Assembly (NCBI GenBank): GCA_002869165.1
Contig: PKTK01000001.1
Span: 496,001 to 560,000, forward strand
Direction of reading: 5' to 3'
DNA length: 64,000 bases
DNA from: Candidatus Parcubacteria bacterium
GTDB lineage: Bacteria > Patescibacteria > ABY1 > BM507 > UBA12075
The notes under the pieces are model-generated. The model was not told where the DNA came from and ran no database searches. It saw nothing but the letters and a program-made list of their open reading frames with translations. The translations under genes and the position numbers were made by a program. The first letter of the stretch is position 1; each line of letters opens with the position of its first letter. This document shows positions 34,754 through 43,739 of the stretch, piece by piece.

Positions 34754-36106
34754 ATGTCAAGTAAAATATCCTCACAAAAAATTTGGATTATCATACTTTT
34801 TTCCCTAATATTAGTATCTATTGTTCCTTTTTTTTCATCTAATGCTAGCATAGTTTTACTTTGGTTAGTGTTTTTATGGACTTTTTTACTGGCTTTTTTA
34901 TTTCCTAAAATCGGTATTTTCCTGATTATTTTTATACGCCCAATACTAGACATATTTGGTTCTGAAGATATATTGAATATTACGGGGGTTGGTCTAAATA
35001 CTGCTTCCTTGTTTGCCTTAGCCACCATTACCTACTCTGTATGGATTATTATCTGGAAAAAATCTACCAAAACTCCTCCTCTCTCCCTACCCTGGCTTAT
35101 CTTTCTCGGGGCAGCTTTTTTCTCGTCTTTTATTTCCCTGTCACTAAAAATAAGTATTAGTGAATTCTTAAGACTCTTGAGTATTTTTGCTTTATTTTTT
35201 ATTGCTTACAATACTATTAATAAACACAACTACGCTCAATTCATCAAAACCGTTATTCTTTCTGCTTTAATTCCTTCAGGCTTTGCGGTTTATCAATTCA
35301 TTACTAAAACTGGTATAACTCTTCCTTTTGAGGGAATTTACAATCGTATTTACGGAACTTTTGCTCATCCTAATCTTTTTGCCTACTATTTGGTTTTAGC
35401 TATTGGTTTGTCAGTTTTTATCCTGCTTTCCAACAAAAGAAAAGAAATGAATAATTACTTTTTTGCTATCCCTCTTGTTTTCTTTTTAGTTATGCTCACT
35501 TTAACTTATACTAGAGGAGCTTGGCTAGCTATTGTGCTAATGTTTTCTATAATTGGTGTGCTTAGATTCAGAAGTTTGTTAATTGCATTTTTGGTTTTTA
35601 TAATCGCTTTTTATATTTTTGTCCCTGTTGTTCAAAATAGAGTTAATGATCTTTTTAATAGCTCTCCTGATAGCTCTATATCCTGGCGAAAAACTCTATG
35701 GAAGGATGCTTTGGGGTATTACCAGGAAAAACCAATTACTGGTTTCGGTACAGGACTAGCACAAACCCTCATCCTGAGTAAGCGCGGTGAAGAAATGGGC
35801 TCTCCAGACCCACATAATGACTATTTAAAAATTGCCTTAGAAAATGGTATCCTCGGACTTGCTTCATATCTACTTCTGATTATTTCCTTGTTGATTACTT
35901 TACTTGAACATTTCAAAAAAAATACTCACTCAGCTGTGGTCAATATCTCTCTCCTGCTTCTAGCTATAAGCGCTTCCTTGTTCGTAATGAGTTTAGCTGA
36001 TAATATCTTGAGAAACACTGCTCTTATGTGGGCCTATTGGTCTATACTAGGTGGCTTTTTCGCCGTCTCTCCTGCTACCAAAAAATTTCGCAAAGAAAAT
36101 ATTTAA
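34754..36106 (+). CDS. O-antigen ligase-family membrane protein
   Basis: 450 residues, about twelve membrane helices, and the large periplasmic/exterior loop with FAHPNLFAYYLV, TLTYTRGAWLA and GFGTGLAQT...SPDPHNDYLKIALENGILG, the Wzy/WaaL signature. It polymerises lipid-linked repeats or ligates them to an acceptor at the outer face of the membrane. In a cell without LPS the acceptor is probably a wall or membrane lipid carrier. It has no TPR tail, unlike the gene at 1-2187. A terminator follows 20 nt downstream. Confidence 0.9.
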   Translation: MSSKISSQKIWIIILFSLILVSIVPFFSSNASIVLLWLVFLWTFLLAFLFPKIGIFLIIFIRPILDIFGSEDILNITGVGLNTASLFALATITYSVWIIIWKKSTKTPPLSLPWLIFLGAAFFSSFISLSLKISISEFLRLLSIFALFFIAYNTINKHNYAQFIKTVILSALIPSGFAVYQFITKTGITLPFEGIYNRIYGTFAHPNLFAYYLVLAIGLSVFILLSNKRKEMNNYFFAIPLVFFLVMLTLTYTRGAWLAIVLMFSIIGVLRFRSLLIAFLVFIIAFYIFVPVVQNRVNDLFNSSPDSSISWRKTLWKDALGYYQEKPITGFGTGLAQTLILSKRGEEMGSPDPHNDYLKIALENGILGLASYLLLIISLLITLLEHFKKNTHSAVVNISLLLLAISASLFVMSLADNILRNTALMWAYWSILGGFFAVSPATKKFRKENI

Positions 36107-36121
36107 AATAAGCAAAAAAAG

Positions 36122-36157
36122 AAAAAAGCCGTATCGAATTTCGATACGGCTTTTGGT
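36122..36157. terminator. Strong bidirectional terminator
   Basis: Arms AAAAGCCGTATCGAA and TTCGATACGGCTTTT with almost no loop, placed between the convergent genes ending at 36106 and 36178. Confidence 0.92.
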
Positions 36158-36177
36158 TTTTCGGCAGTCAGTGTTTA

Positions 36178-36783
36178 TTACTGACGAACAAAGATCTGAG
36201 GATTATCCCCTTCTTTCCTGACCGGAACATTCGAAATCGGATCAGAATTTTTGGTGATAGCCTCATAGCCAGGCTCATTGATTAATACGCCAAGACGCTC
36301 AACTTCTGAATTTCTGCAGAATTTGTCATCAAGGCTAATCCAGGCATAAATTTTCCTGTCTTTGTCAATATTTGCCCAGGCCCTGACAGCATACATATTA
36401 TACGGTGAACCAGTCAGTTTGATTTTGAGACGAAGGGTTTCATCATCAATCTTGGTTGTTTCAACAGCGTATTCCTTCTCGTCTTCAGGAATGGGAATCC
36501 ATTTTTTTTCACCATCTTTGTCTCCCAGGTAAAACACCGAAATAAAACCCTGGTAAACTGGATTCTTGACTCCGTCTTCCTCAAGTTGCTCTGGGTAGAG
36601 TTTGAAGTTATACTCGACGAACCCGTCTTCCATGTGAAAAACCTCAAATCCACCTTCGGAATCACCGCCAGTACATACAAACTTCTCATTCGCAGTCTGG
36701 ATGATGTTGTTACCGTTTGCCCATGCCTGTCCAAAAGTAAGCATGACCGCCATTGCCAATGTAATAATCAGACTCTGTTTCAT
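36178..36783 (-). CDS. Secreted protein, unrecognised
   Basis: 201 residues with a classic signal peptide (MKQSLIITLAMAVMLTFGQA, cut near AWA/N) and a mature part rich in beta-type sequence (GGFEVFHMEDGFVEYNFKLY, YQGFISVFYLGDKDGEKKWI). An AAGGAGG Shine-Dalgarno sits seven bases before the ATG. The codon use and G+C are higher than in the flanking genes, as in the next three genes upstream. No family recognised. Exported, possibly part of an envelope assembly with the LysM proteins. Confidence 0.65.
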   Translation of the reverse strand: MKQSLIITLAMAVMLTFGQAWANGNNIIQTANEKFVCTGGDSEGGFEVFHMEDGFVEYNFKLYPEQLEEDGVKNPVYQGFISVFYLGDKDGEKKWIPIPEDEKEYAVETTKIDDETLRLKIKLTGSPYNMYAVRAWANIDKDRKIYAWISLDDKFCRNSEVERLGVLINEPGYEAITKNSDPISNVPVRKEGDNPQIFVRQ

Positions 36784-37169
36784 TTTGTCCTCCTTTTTGG
36801 ATTTATGTGTTGTTTGAGCTGATTTCTTTTGCCAATGCTCTTTAAACTACAAAGAACAATTTTCTAGACAAATATTTTTATCTACAATATCTTCTTTTTA
36901 GTTTTGTAAAAAACAGGTGATGTGTTGTGTTAATCCAACACATCACCTGGAATTTTTTTCTTAGCATGTTTTTTCTCTCCTGTCTACATCTTAGGTTTTC
37001 TGAGAAAATTCTGCTTATTAGCATCTAGTCTAGACTTATCCATCAGTTTGATAGAGCGCTCTACAATTTGTAGATCCGCGAATAATCATGAAGTCACATA
37101 CAATTTGTAGTTCACTCCATCATCACCTGTCTTTTTTGACTATTTGCTGTTTACAGATTTAATCATGCT
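36784..37169. other. Intergenic region with terminator and small repeats
   Basis: 386 nt with no gene seen. Contains a perfect terminator hairpin (36908-36949) for the genes upstream on the reverse strand, and two copies of ACAATTTGTAG (near 37062 and 37099) flanking a GATCCGCGAATAATC word related to the GTAGTATTYGGAT family. Confidence 0.7.
36908..36949 (-). terminator. Terminator of the LysM/lipoprotein island
   Basis: Perfect 14-bp arms CAGGTGATGTGTTG (36914-36927) and complement (36936-36949), with TTTTTT on the reverse strand. Confidence 0.88.
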
Positions 37170-38429
37170 TCAGTTTACCACTAGATCTTCATCGGTCGCT
37201 TCTCTGATCTGGTGAGCTTGATATGCTCGCCAGGCCTGACCGGCATCAATGTAGAAAGCAACGGGGTGCCATTTATCTTCACCACCATCACTCAGTGCCA
37301 GTTCATAATTGAAAAGCGCCAGATTGAAGATGTCCTGACCATACCAGCCCAGGCTAGCACTCGGACCGAACTTGAAATATGCTTGATCCGTGGCTATATT
37401 TTCACCCAGGGCCAGATTGATCTCGGGCACAACTCGCAAAGTGTCAGTCAGACTGATGTCATAGATACTTTGACGAAGCGCCAGCTCAACCGTTTCGATC
37501 TCAGTCGGGTCAGCTTCGAGAGCTTCCCCGTTCCAGGAATGTTTCTGGTCTTCTGAGAAAGATTTGACATACTCGAGGTTGAGTTCAGACTTCCTGAACC
37601 ATTCACTGCTGTTATCCGTGAACAGATTGAACATGTTCAGATGAGCAGAAGCCAGGAATATCGGAGTGGATTGTTTACTCTTATAGAGATCAATCCCACC
37701 CTTGTCATACTGCATACCGAGACCAACGTCAATGTCAGCGTCCCAATGATCACCATACATCTTGACAGTCGGGCCTACAACCCACTTCCACCAGTCGTAT
37801 TTGTAACCATTGTCTTTTCCTTTACCGCGAGCCAGGAAGCCAAATATACCTCCCCCGTAGTCAACTCCGTTGTAGCTTGTCCAGCCGAGATATCCTCGAG
37901 CCTTGAGCCACTGATAGTTTCCTTTGTGGGAACCTGGTTTTTCAGCTGTTTTCTTGGCTTTTTCGTACCAACCTGCGCCAGCGATCAAAGCAAAATTTTG
38001 ATAATCCTTGTCGTACTGATCTTCATTGTCCTGTACAATCTGGTGCTGGGGTACCGGCGGGAAAATAAAGGAATTCGATTGGGCAGACACACTCTGCAGG
38101 TCCTTGACCTCGATTTTGCTTGCCTGGAATTTTACTTTCTTTCCAGCGGGTATTAAAACCGGAATTGGTTTTTCTTTTCCTGAATATACGAACTTTTCAG
38201 GTACAACAAGCTTTTGCCCCGGATATATAAGATCCGGATTTTTGAGCTTGTTTACTTCAGCCATTTTTCGCCAGGAAACATGATAGGTCTTGTTCGCAAT
38301 CAAACTCAGGATTTCTCCTCGTTTAACAGTATGAACAAGCCTTTCATCTGGCGGATCTTTTGCATATGCTTGGCCTACCATCAGGCCAAGCAGTAAGCAG
38401 AAGATCAGAAATGATGCAATTTTCCTCAT
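37170..38429 (-). CDS. Secreted LysM protein with beta-barrel-like C-terminal domain
   Basis: 419 residues. A signal peptide (MRKIASFLIFCLLLGLMVGQ, cut near AYA/K) is followed by one LysM domain (HTVKRGEILSLIANKTYHVS...NPDLIYPGQKLVVPEKF, residues 32-80), which binds peptidoglycan. Residues 145-400 alternate polar and aromatic residues in about ten amphipathic strands (GAGWYEKAKKTAEK, YLGWTSYNGVDYGGGIFGFL, NLALFNYELALSDGGEDKW), like an outer-membrane or porin-type barrel. AGGAGAG Shine-Dalgarno. GC content near 50 percent, well above the window average. In a supposedly single-membrane lineage this architecture is unexpected; acquisition by transfer is likely. Confidence 0.7.
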   Translation of the reverse strand: MRKIASFLIFCLLLGLMVGQAYAKDPPDERLVHTVKRGEILSLIANKTYHVSWRKMAEVNKLKNPDLIYPGQKLVVPEKFVYSGKEKPIPVLIPAGKKVKFQASKIEVKDLQSVSAQSNSFIFPPVPQHQIVQDNEDQYDKDYQNFALIAGAGWYEKAKKTAEKPGSHKGNYQWLKARGYLGWTSYNGVDYGGGIFGFLARGKGKDNGYKYDWWKWVVGPTVKMYGDHWDADIDVGLGMQYDKGGIDLYKSKQSTPIFLASAHLNMFNLFTDNSSEWFRKSELNLEYVKSFSEDQKHSWNGEALEADPTEIETVELALRQSIYDISLTDTLRVVPEINLALGENIATDQAYFKFGPSASLGWYGQDIFNLALFNYELALSDGGEDKWHPVAFYIDAGQAWRAYQAHQIREATDEDLVVN

Positions 38430-38453
38430 GCTTTCTCTCCTGTTATTTTAATT

Positions 38454-39383
38454 TTAAACTTCCTCTACTTTTCCTTCATCTATTAAAGCTTGAATCCTGC
38501 CCGGGTTTTTTATCAGAAATGTTCTTCCGCTTTTCCGAGCATCTGATGGACTAAAAAAAGTGTAACTTTCTTGCTTTTCCTCATCAGGAAAACAAACATA
38601 CCTACCTTCATCGGTCACGTCAATAAATATTTTATATCTTTTTTCATTAACATTAACCGGTGTTTTTGCCCAATGAGGCGAAATTATTGCATTTTTTACT
38701 ACATTTGTTATTCCGGAAACATTTGAAACTGCTTCCAGAATTATTTCATTCTCTTCGCTTGATCTTCTCTTGCTGGCACTTATCATAAACATGACAACCA
38801 CTGCAAGAATCAAGAAAATCACCGCACAACCGATAACTAGAGCGTACGCCCATTTAAGAGAGGCTTGCTCGGGGATAGACTCGAGACTATTTTTCACGGT
38901 CTTTTCCAAATTGTTCAATGCATTTGCAGAACTTTGCAAACTGGCATTAATACGGCCTTCGTTAATACTTGTAGCACTAGCGACCTTAGTCGGTAGATTA
39001 TTGATTACCTCTTCCAGACTTTCAAGTCTTTCTGAGACACTAACCAAATCCCCATTCAACTGAGTCTTTAGTGTTTTGATCTCTTCTACCAGATCTTCTC
39101 TAGTGTCAAATTTTTTGTCTTGCAAAGACACTGAAAGCTCATTGAGCTTAGCCATGATCTCGGCTTGCTCGTCAGCTTTGGTTTTGTAACGAAGTACATC
39201 ACCAGGTTTAATATTCCTGGTACCGAACTCGGGGTTCCACTCTACTAACTTTGCCCGGTCAATTTTCATGGTCCAAGCAAACTCGGAAATTGTATCTCCC
39301 CAAACAACTTTATGTTCTCGCCACTCAGCACTATAAGCACTGGTAGTAAACAAACAAATGATAATAAAAACTATCGTTCTCAT
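38454..39383 (-). CDS. LysM protein with C-terminal membrane helix
   Basis: 309 residues from the ATG at 39383, chosen because AAGGAGA lies seven bases upstream and a signal peptide begins there (MRTIVFIIICLFTTSAYSAE). One LysM-like domain follows (HKVVWGDTISEFAWTMKIDR...NIKPGDVLRYK). A coiled-coil-like segment of about 90 residues and a membrane helix (WAYALVIGCAVIFLILAVVV) come next, then a soluble tail (YKIFIDVTDEGRYVCFPDEE). It could tether peptidoglycan to the membrane. A longer reading to 39446 overlaps the upstream lipoprotein gene and is rejected. Confidence 0.7.
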   Translation of the reverse strand: MRTIVFIIICLFTTSAYSAEWREHKVVWGDTISEFAWTMKIDRAKLVEWNPEFGTRNIKPGDVLRYKTKADEQAEIMAKLNELSVSLQDKKFDTREDLVEEIKTLKTQLNGDLVSVSERLESLEEVINNLPTKVASATSINEGRINASLQSSANALNNLEKTVKNSLESIPEQASLKWAYALVIGCAVIFLILAVVVMFMISASKRRSSEENEIILEAVSNVSGITNVVKNAIISPHWAKTPVNVNEKRYKIFIDVTDEGRYVCFPDEEKQESYTFFSPSDARKSGRTFLIKNPGRIQALIDEGKVEEV

Positions 39384-39429
39384 GTTTATCTCCTTCTCAA
39401 TTTGAGTATGTTTCACCAATTTGGCAAAA

Positions 39430-40374
39430 CTATTTGGATAAATCAAGCTGATTAACCAGGCCTTTTATGACCTGATTTCTTTCGTCCAACTCTTTTTTAT
39501 AAGCTTTTACCACTGCCCGAAACTCGTTTGCCAGGTCATATCTTACACATTTTGATCTAGCGGTGCGAGCAGTCCAATCACTATCGATCAGAGCGGCCAG
39601 CACCTTATCAATCGTGTGATAAGGTAAATTCGGCAAAGCAAATAAAGAAATTTTGAATCCCTTAACAACTCTCTGCCCGACTGTATAGCCAGGATTTTCA
39701 GTTGCCATCATACGAAATTCTTCTTTCTCAAGTACGCTTGAACGAACACTCCCGTCAGCCATTACATAGCTATTGGGAAATTTTGTTTCAAACTCTTTTC
39801 GATACGCCTGCCAGACTTCTGAGCCGACTTTAATATCGTAGATACTCTCGGACTTTCTACCAAGATAATTTTTCCAGACCTGATTGATAGACGAAAGACT
39901 TTGACCATTTTTAGAGAAAAACTCCTTCTGGTAAGCCTTGTTGTCAATCTTTTCGGGATAATACTCAAGCTGCTCACCAGTCAGTGCATAAGCATAGCCG
40001 GCATCAGCGTTGAATACTACAAATTTCGCTGGCATCAAAATACTCTTTTTATGAGCAACGATTGCCAATCCCACAAGATCACCATCAGGTGAAATATCCC
40101 AGTTATATACATAACCGTGATATATCTTGTCATTGTCATATCCAAGTGTTGGATAGACTCCAGACATTCCGACCGACTCTGTTAACAGTGCCGGATCCAG
40201 AAATACTGGAAAAATAGTAACGTAGTCAGTATTGGTTTTTTCAAGCTCCACAGGATGTGGGGCTGAAATGTTTGCGCCAATATCAGTAATTGCGTGATTT
40301 GGCAATGTCTTTCCACACGAACTAAGCGCTACGGCCAAAACGATCAAAATAGACAATCTTGTTATAGCTTTCAT
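39430..40374 (-). CDS. Lipoprotein, unrecognised
   Basis: 314 residues. The N-terminus (MKAITRLSILIVLAVALSSC) has a lipobox LSSC, so Cys20 is probably lipidated after export. The mature part is soluble, mixed alpha/beta (YVTIFPVFLDPALLTESVGM, GDLVGLAIVAHKKSILMPAK) with a charged helical end (ANEFRAVVKAYKKELDERNQ). AAAGGAG Shine-Dalgarno. It is the first gene of the reverse-strand island with the two LysM proteins and the secreted 201-residue protein, suggesting a common envelope structure. No family recognised. Confidence 0.7.
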   Translation of the reverse strand: MKAITRLSILIVLAVALSSCGKTLPNHAITDIGANISAPHPVELEKTNTDYVTIFPVFLDPALLTESVGMSGVYPTLGYDNDKIYHGYVYNWDISPDGDLVGLAIVAHKKSILMPAKFVVFNADAGYAYALTGEQLEYYPEKIDNKAYQKEFFSKNGQSLSSINQVWKNYLGRKSESIYDIKVGSEVWQAYRKEFETKFPNSYVMADGSVRSSVLEKEEFRMMATENPGYTVGQRVVKGFKISLFALPNLPYHTIDKVLAALIDSDWTARTARSKCVRYDLANEFRAVVKAYKKELDERNQVIKGLVNQLDLSK

Positions 40375-40479
40375 TTTTGGTCTCCTTTTTCTTCAATTTG
40401 AAGTTATCACGAATCAATTTGACCGTGACGATTAAATCTGCAATTGTAATGAACAAGAATCTTTCTTAGACTCTCAAGC

Positions 40480-40503
40480 TATGACGGTTAATTAACCGTC
40501 ATA
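40480..40503. repeat. 24-bp perfect palindrome overlapping a stop codon
   Basis: TATGACGGTTAA and its complement, without a loop; its second half is the last four codons (Y-D-G-stop) of the Wzz-like gene. Confidence 0.9.
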
Positions 40504-41448
40504 ATTTGAGTTTCTAAAAACATTAGACATATTACCTTTAATATTCTTTTTGTCTCTAGGATTTTTTTGTATATTATTATTTGAATTGTTAATTCTATTA
40601 TTTCTAATATTTTTATTGTTTTGATTATTATGCTTATTAGTATTTTTATAATTACTATTTGCAAAACGATTATTTTTGTGTGTTACAGGTTCTTCATCAA
40701 CCAATACATCTTCTATACTAGGTTTTCTTTTTTCTTCGATGCTTTGGTGAGATATCGACTCGCTCACATCTAGATGAGCCGCTACATAACTATTCTCTGT
40801 AATTCTCTTGGAACCAGGAAAAAGTCTAATGTCATAATCTCTGGATGGCAAAATATAAATATAAGCAATACTAATAACAAAACCGAATACAAAAGCAAGT
40901 GAAAAATTCATAACAATATTTGGTTTTACCGGCCATGATGATAACAATGGTTGATCAATAATCTTTACCTCAACATCATTTCCTGAACCATGATATGAAC
41001 TATGCTTGGTTTGCAAAGTATAATTAATTGCCTGTGAGATCTTTTCAGCTTGCCACTTATTTTTATGATATACCACGATATCGATCATACCAGTAGCAGC
41101 ATTTGCACTAGCATCTACTGAACTTAACCACTCTTTCATTTGCTCACGAGCATTACCAGAAAAATAATCAGTATCTATATCAAAGCCAGCTTTCATTACT
41201 TCTACGAAAAATGAATTAGATGAAATGACTTCTGAAAGTACATTACTCAAATATTCATTTGACTTAGCAGTAACATAAGGATCACTCCCTGCGCTAAAAC
41301 TTTGCACCACCATGATCTTTGATGTACTTGAATACTTTAAAGGTTGCAAAAATGTAAATAATGCACTAAGTACCAATACCGTAATCATGATAGTCGCTAT
41401 AGTCTGCTTCTTTCTTCTTATTAATTGTATAAACTCCTTGATTTCCAT
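40492..41448 (-). CDS. Wzz/chain-length-determinant-type protein with Asn-rich tail
   Basis: 318 residues. Two membrane helices (TIMITVLVLSALFTFLQPLK near 20-38 and FSLAFVFGFVISIAYIYILP near 185) bracket an extracytoplasmic region, the Wzz topology; PVKPNIVMN just before the second helix is the typical proline-rich motif. No kinase domain is fused. The last 75 residues are low-complexity Asn/Lys (KNTNKHNNQNNKNIRNNR), unusual for the family. It should set glycan chain length together with an O-antigen polymerase encoded elsewhere in the window. Confidence 0.85.
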   Translation of the reverse strand: MEIKEFIQLIRRKKQTIATIMITVLVLSALFTFLQPLKYSSTSKIMVVQSFSAGSDPYVTAKSNEYLSNVLSEVISSNSFFVEVMKAGFDIDTDYFSGNAREQMKEWLSSVDASANAATGMIDIVVYHKNKWQAEKISQAINYTLQTKHSSYHGSGNDVEVKIIDQPLLSSWPVKPNIVMNFSLAFVFGFVISIAYIYILPSRDYDIRLFPGSKRITENSYVAAHLDVSESISHQSIEEKRKPSIEDVLVDEEPVTHKNNRFANSNYKNTNKHNNQNNKNIRNNRINNSNNNIQKNPRDKKNIKGNMSNVFRNSNYDG

Positions 41449-41607
41449 ATAAATGAATTAAATAATATAATAAATTTTGACCTTCTAATCTATCATATTT
41501 TTGATATTTTGTCAATAGTAACAAGATTTCAAATTTACAAAACTTTCCAATAAATAGCAGAACAAATGCTTATGATAATAAAATATAGCTAATATTAAGT
41601 AAATAAA

Positions 41608-41638
41608 TTAAAAGAGCAGACCACTAGGTCTGCTCTGT
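41608..41638 (-). terminator. Terminator of the isc operon
   Basis: AGAGCAGACC and GGTCTGCTCT arms, TTTTAATTTATTT on the reverse strand, 25 nt after the cysteine desulfurase stop. Confidence 0.85.
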
Positions 41639-41662
41639 GTGATGTATATTATAGAATATATG

Positions 41663-42898
41663 CTATGTATTGTATATCGGATTCATTTTCCTGATTTTTT
41701 CAATTATTGGTGGTAATTTCTCCAGTAAATATTCAATTTCTTCTTCTGTATTGTGCTTACCTAAGCTGAATCTGATTGAATTATGTGCAATCTCTTTCTT
41801 AATACCCATAGCTATTAAAACGTGACTAGCCTTAAGTGAACCAGATGCGCAAGCTGAGCCGGTTGAGACGGCAATTCCTTCAATATCAAGTGACATTAGA
41901 ACCGCCTCTCCTTCGCATCCTTTGAAAGAAAAATGTGCATGAGCCGGAGTAGCGTTTTCTCTGTCAGTATTCAAGACAACATCAGGGATCTTTTCTAATA
42001 CTCCATCCACTAATTTGTCACGTAATTTTGCAATTTTTTTATTATCTTTTTCCAATGTTTTTTCATCCAATTGTTCAACTGCTGCACCCAGCCCGACTAT
42101 TCCTGTTACGTTTATAGTACCGCTTCGTTTATTCCATTCTTGATGACCTCCTCTTTGTAAAGACTCCATTGGTACATCCTTTTGACAGTACAAAGCCCCT
42201 ACTCCTTTAGGGCCATAAATTTTATGCCCCGACATAGATAACATATCAACATAGTTCCATTTCACGTCTTGCTTGAAAAAATTAACTCCCTGAGTAGCAT
42301 CCACATGAAAATAAGCTTTTTGTGGCCTTTCTCCTCTTTCTTTAACGGATAATTTTTTCCATTCTCGCTCACGTGATTCATTGTGTTTTTTTATGGTTTT
42401 ACCGATTTCTCTAATAGGCATTACCGCCCCGACCTCAGAATTTACATGCATTATACTAACCAAAACTGTATTATCTTTTAGCTTTTTCTTAAAATCTTCT
42501 ACATCCACCACTCCATTAGGTAAAACTTTTACATGGTCTACCTCTACACCCTCAGCTTCCAGTTCCATAAAAGGCTCTAGTACAGCATCATGTTCTACAA
42601 TTGACGTTATTACATGTGGATTTTTTATACCTTGTTTTTTTATAGCCTTAATAAATCCTTTGATAGCTAAATTGTCAGACTCAGTTGCCCCTGAAGTAAA
42701 AATAACCTCCGTTTCAGAGCAATTCAAAAACTTTGCCATTTGAGTTCTGGCTATATCAAGCCCCTTTGCAGCATCCAGTCCAAAACTGTGAATTGAGGTA
42801 GCATTACCATAAGTATCAGAAAAATAAGGCATCATTGCCTCTAAAACTTTTTTGTCCACTGGGGTGGTGGCACTATGATCGAAATATACTTTTCTCAT
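41663..42898 (-). CDS. iscS: Cysteine desulfurase (IscS/NifS)
   Basis: 411 residues, fold-type I PLP enzyme: MRKVYFDHSATTPVDKKVLE, FTSGATESDNLAIKG, HVDATQG, and the PLP lysine in MLSMSGHKIYGPKGVGALYC. The active-site cysteine loop is VSTGSACASGSLKASHVLIA. It supplies sulfane sulfur for Fe-S clusters and thio-tRNA. It ends a reverse-strand set Rrf2 - L,D-transpeptidase - iscU - nfu - iscS. An inserted basic segment (NESREREWKKLSVKERGERP, about residue 160) is longer than in most IscS. No SD, start context AATATG. Confidence 0.95.
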   Translation of the reverse strand: MRKVYFDHSATTPVDKKVLEAMMPYFSDTYGNATSIHSFGLDAAKGLDIARTQMAKFLNCSETEVIFTSGATESDNLAIKGFIKAIKKQGIKNPHVITSIVEHDAVLEPFMELEAEGVEVDHVKVLPNGVVDVEDFKKKLKDNTVLVSIMHVNSEVGAVMPIREIGKTIKKHNESREREWKKLSVKERGERPQKAYFHVDATQGVNFFKQDVKWNYVDMLSMSGHKIYGPKGVGALYCQKDVPMESLQRGGHQEWNKRSGTINVTGIVGLGAAVEQLDEKTLEKDNKKIAKLRDKLVDGVLEKIPDVVLNTDRENATPAHAHFSFKGCEGEAVLMSLDIEGIAVSTGSACASGSLKASHVLIAMGIKKEIAHNSIRFSLGKHNTEEEIEYLLEKLPPIIEKIRKMNPIYNT

Positions 42899-42912
42899 AT
42901 TTTAGCTGTCAA

Positions 42913-42990
42913 CGAAAATACGAATCTGTACGAATTTACGAATCTAACTTCAACGAATATTATAAAATTATTCGTAGATTCGTATTTTCG
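42913..42990. repeat. Inverted repeat with iterated ACGAAT words
   Basis: Arms CGAAAATACGAATCT (42913-42927) and complement (42976-42990); four ACGAAT words lie between. Separates iscS and nfu. Confidence 0.85.
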
Positions 42991-43042
42991 CAGACTGGGT
43001 ATTTTCTATAATCAATATTTCTTATACAATTATTTTCAAGAA

Positions 43043-43282
43043 CTAAATCCCTACTACTTCCTTCACCTCGGGAACCTCTTTTTTTAATTCTGCTTCTATT
43101 CCTTGTTTCAAGGTCATTTGTGCCATAGGACATCCTACACACATCCCTTTTAATTGGACTTGCACAACGCCAGTTTTTTCATCGACTGACACAAAATCAA
43201 CATCCCCACCATCAGCTTGTAGGCTAGGACGTACTTTTTCTAAAGCATTCTTTATTTTTTTTTCTAAATCTTTTTCGTTCAT
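43043..43282 (-). CDS. NifU C-terminal-domain (Nfu-type) Fe-S carrier
   Basis: 79 residues, exactly one NifU-like domain: IKNALEKVRPSLQADGGDVD, then GMCVGCPMAQMTLKQGIEAE with the CxxC that bridges a labile [4Fe-4S] cluster between two monomers. It hands clusters to target proteins. Placed between iscU and iscS. Start context ATATATG without Shine-Dalgarno. Confidence 0.93.
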   Translation of the reverse strand: MNEKDLEKKIKNALEKVRPSLQADGGDVDFVSVDEKTGVVQVQLKGMCVGCPMAQMTLKQGIEAELKKEVPEVKEVVGI

Positions 43283-43352
43283 ATATTGTTAGTTAAAAGT
43301 TAAAAAGTTAAAAGTTTATAAAGTTACTTTCTACTTTACAAACTTTCTAACT

Positions 43353-43724
43353 TTATAAACTCTTTTTATTTTGATAATCTTTAATAGCTGAATGCAAAGC
43401 ATCCACTCCAAGCATTGAGCAGTGAATCTTTGGTGCTGGTAATCCCCCCAAGTCATTAACAATGTCATCTTTATTCATTGCAAGCGCCTCTTCTAGAGTC
43501 TTGCCCTTAGCAAGCTCAGTTGCGGCCGAGGAAACAGCAATTGCAGCAGCACAACCCAAAGTCTCGAATTTTATATCTTCAATTCGATTATCTTTAATGC
43601 GCAAATAAATTTTCATCACATCTCCGCAAGTTGGATTTCCTTCTTGTCCCACAGCATCAGGATTGTCCATACTTCCCTGATTGCGCGGATTACGAAAATG
43701 TTCCATTACTTTTTCACTGTACAT
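43353..43724 (-). CDS. iscU: Fe-S cluster scaffold IscU/NifU N-terminal type
   Basis: 123 residues from the ATG at 43724 (MYSEKVMEHFRNPRNQGSMD); the frame extends to 43742 with no conservation. The three cluster cysteines are C33 (NPTCGD), C58 (ETLGCAAAIAV) and C102 (KIHCSML), with D35 as the usual fourth residue. It assembles [2Fe-2S] with sulfur from IscS. Neighbours are an L,D-transpeptidase upstream and nfu downstream. The sequence around the start holds a period-7 array. Confidence 0.94.
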   Translation of the reverse strand: MYSEKVMEHFRNPRNQGSMDNPDAVGQEGNPTCGDVMKIYLRIKDNRIEDIKFETLGCAAAIAVSSAATELAKGKTLEEALAMNKDDIVNDLGGLPAPKIHCSMLGVDALHSAIKDYQNKKSL

Positions 43725-43739
43725 ATTTAAATCACATAA

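Noticed and set aside
34747..35028. Reverse-strand ORF of 93 codons
   Set aside because: Shadow of the O-antigen ligase gene on the other strand; low-complexity and unsupported.
36178..40374. Prophage or integrative element
   Set aside because: No integrase, transposase, portal, terminase or attachment repeats; gene contents are envelope proteins only.
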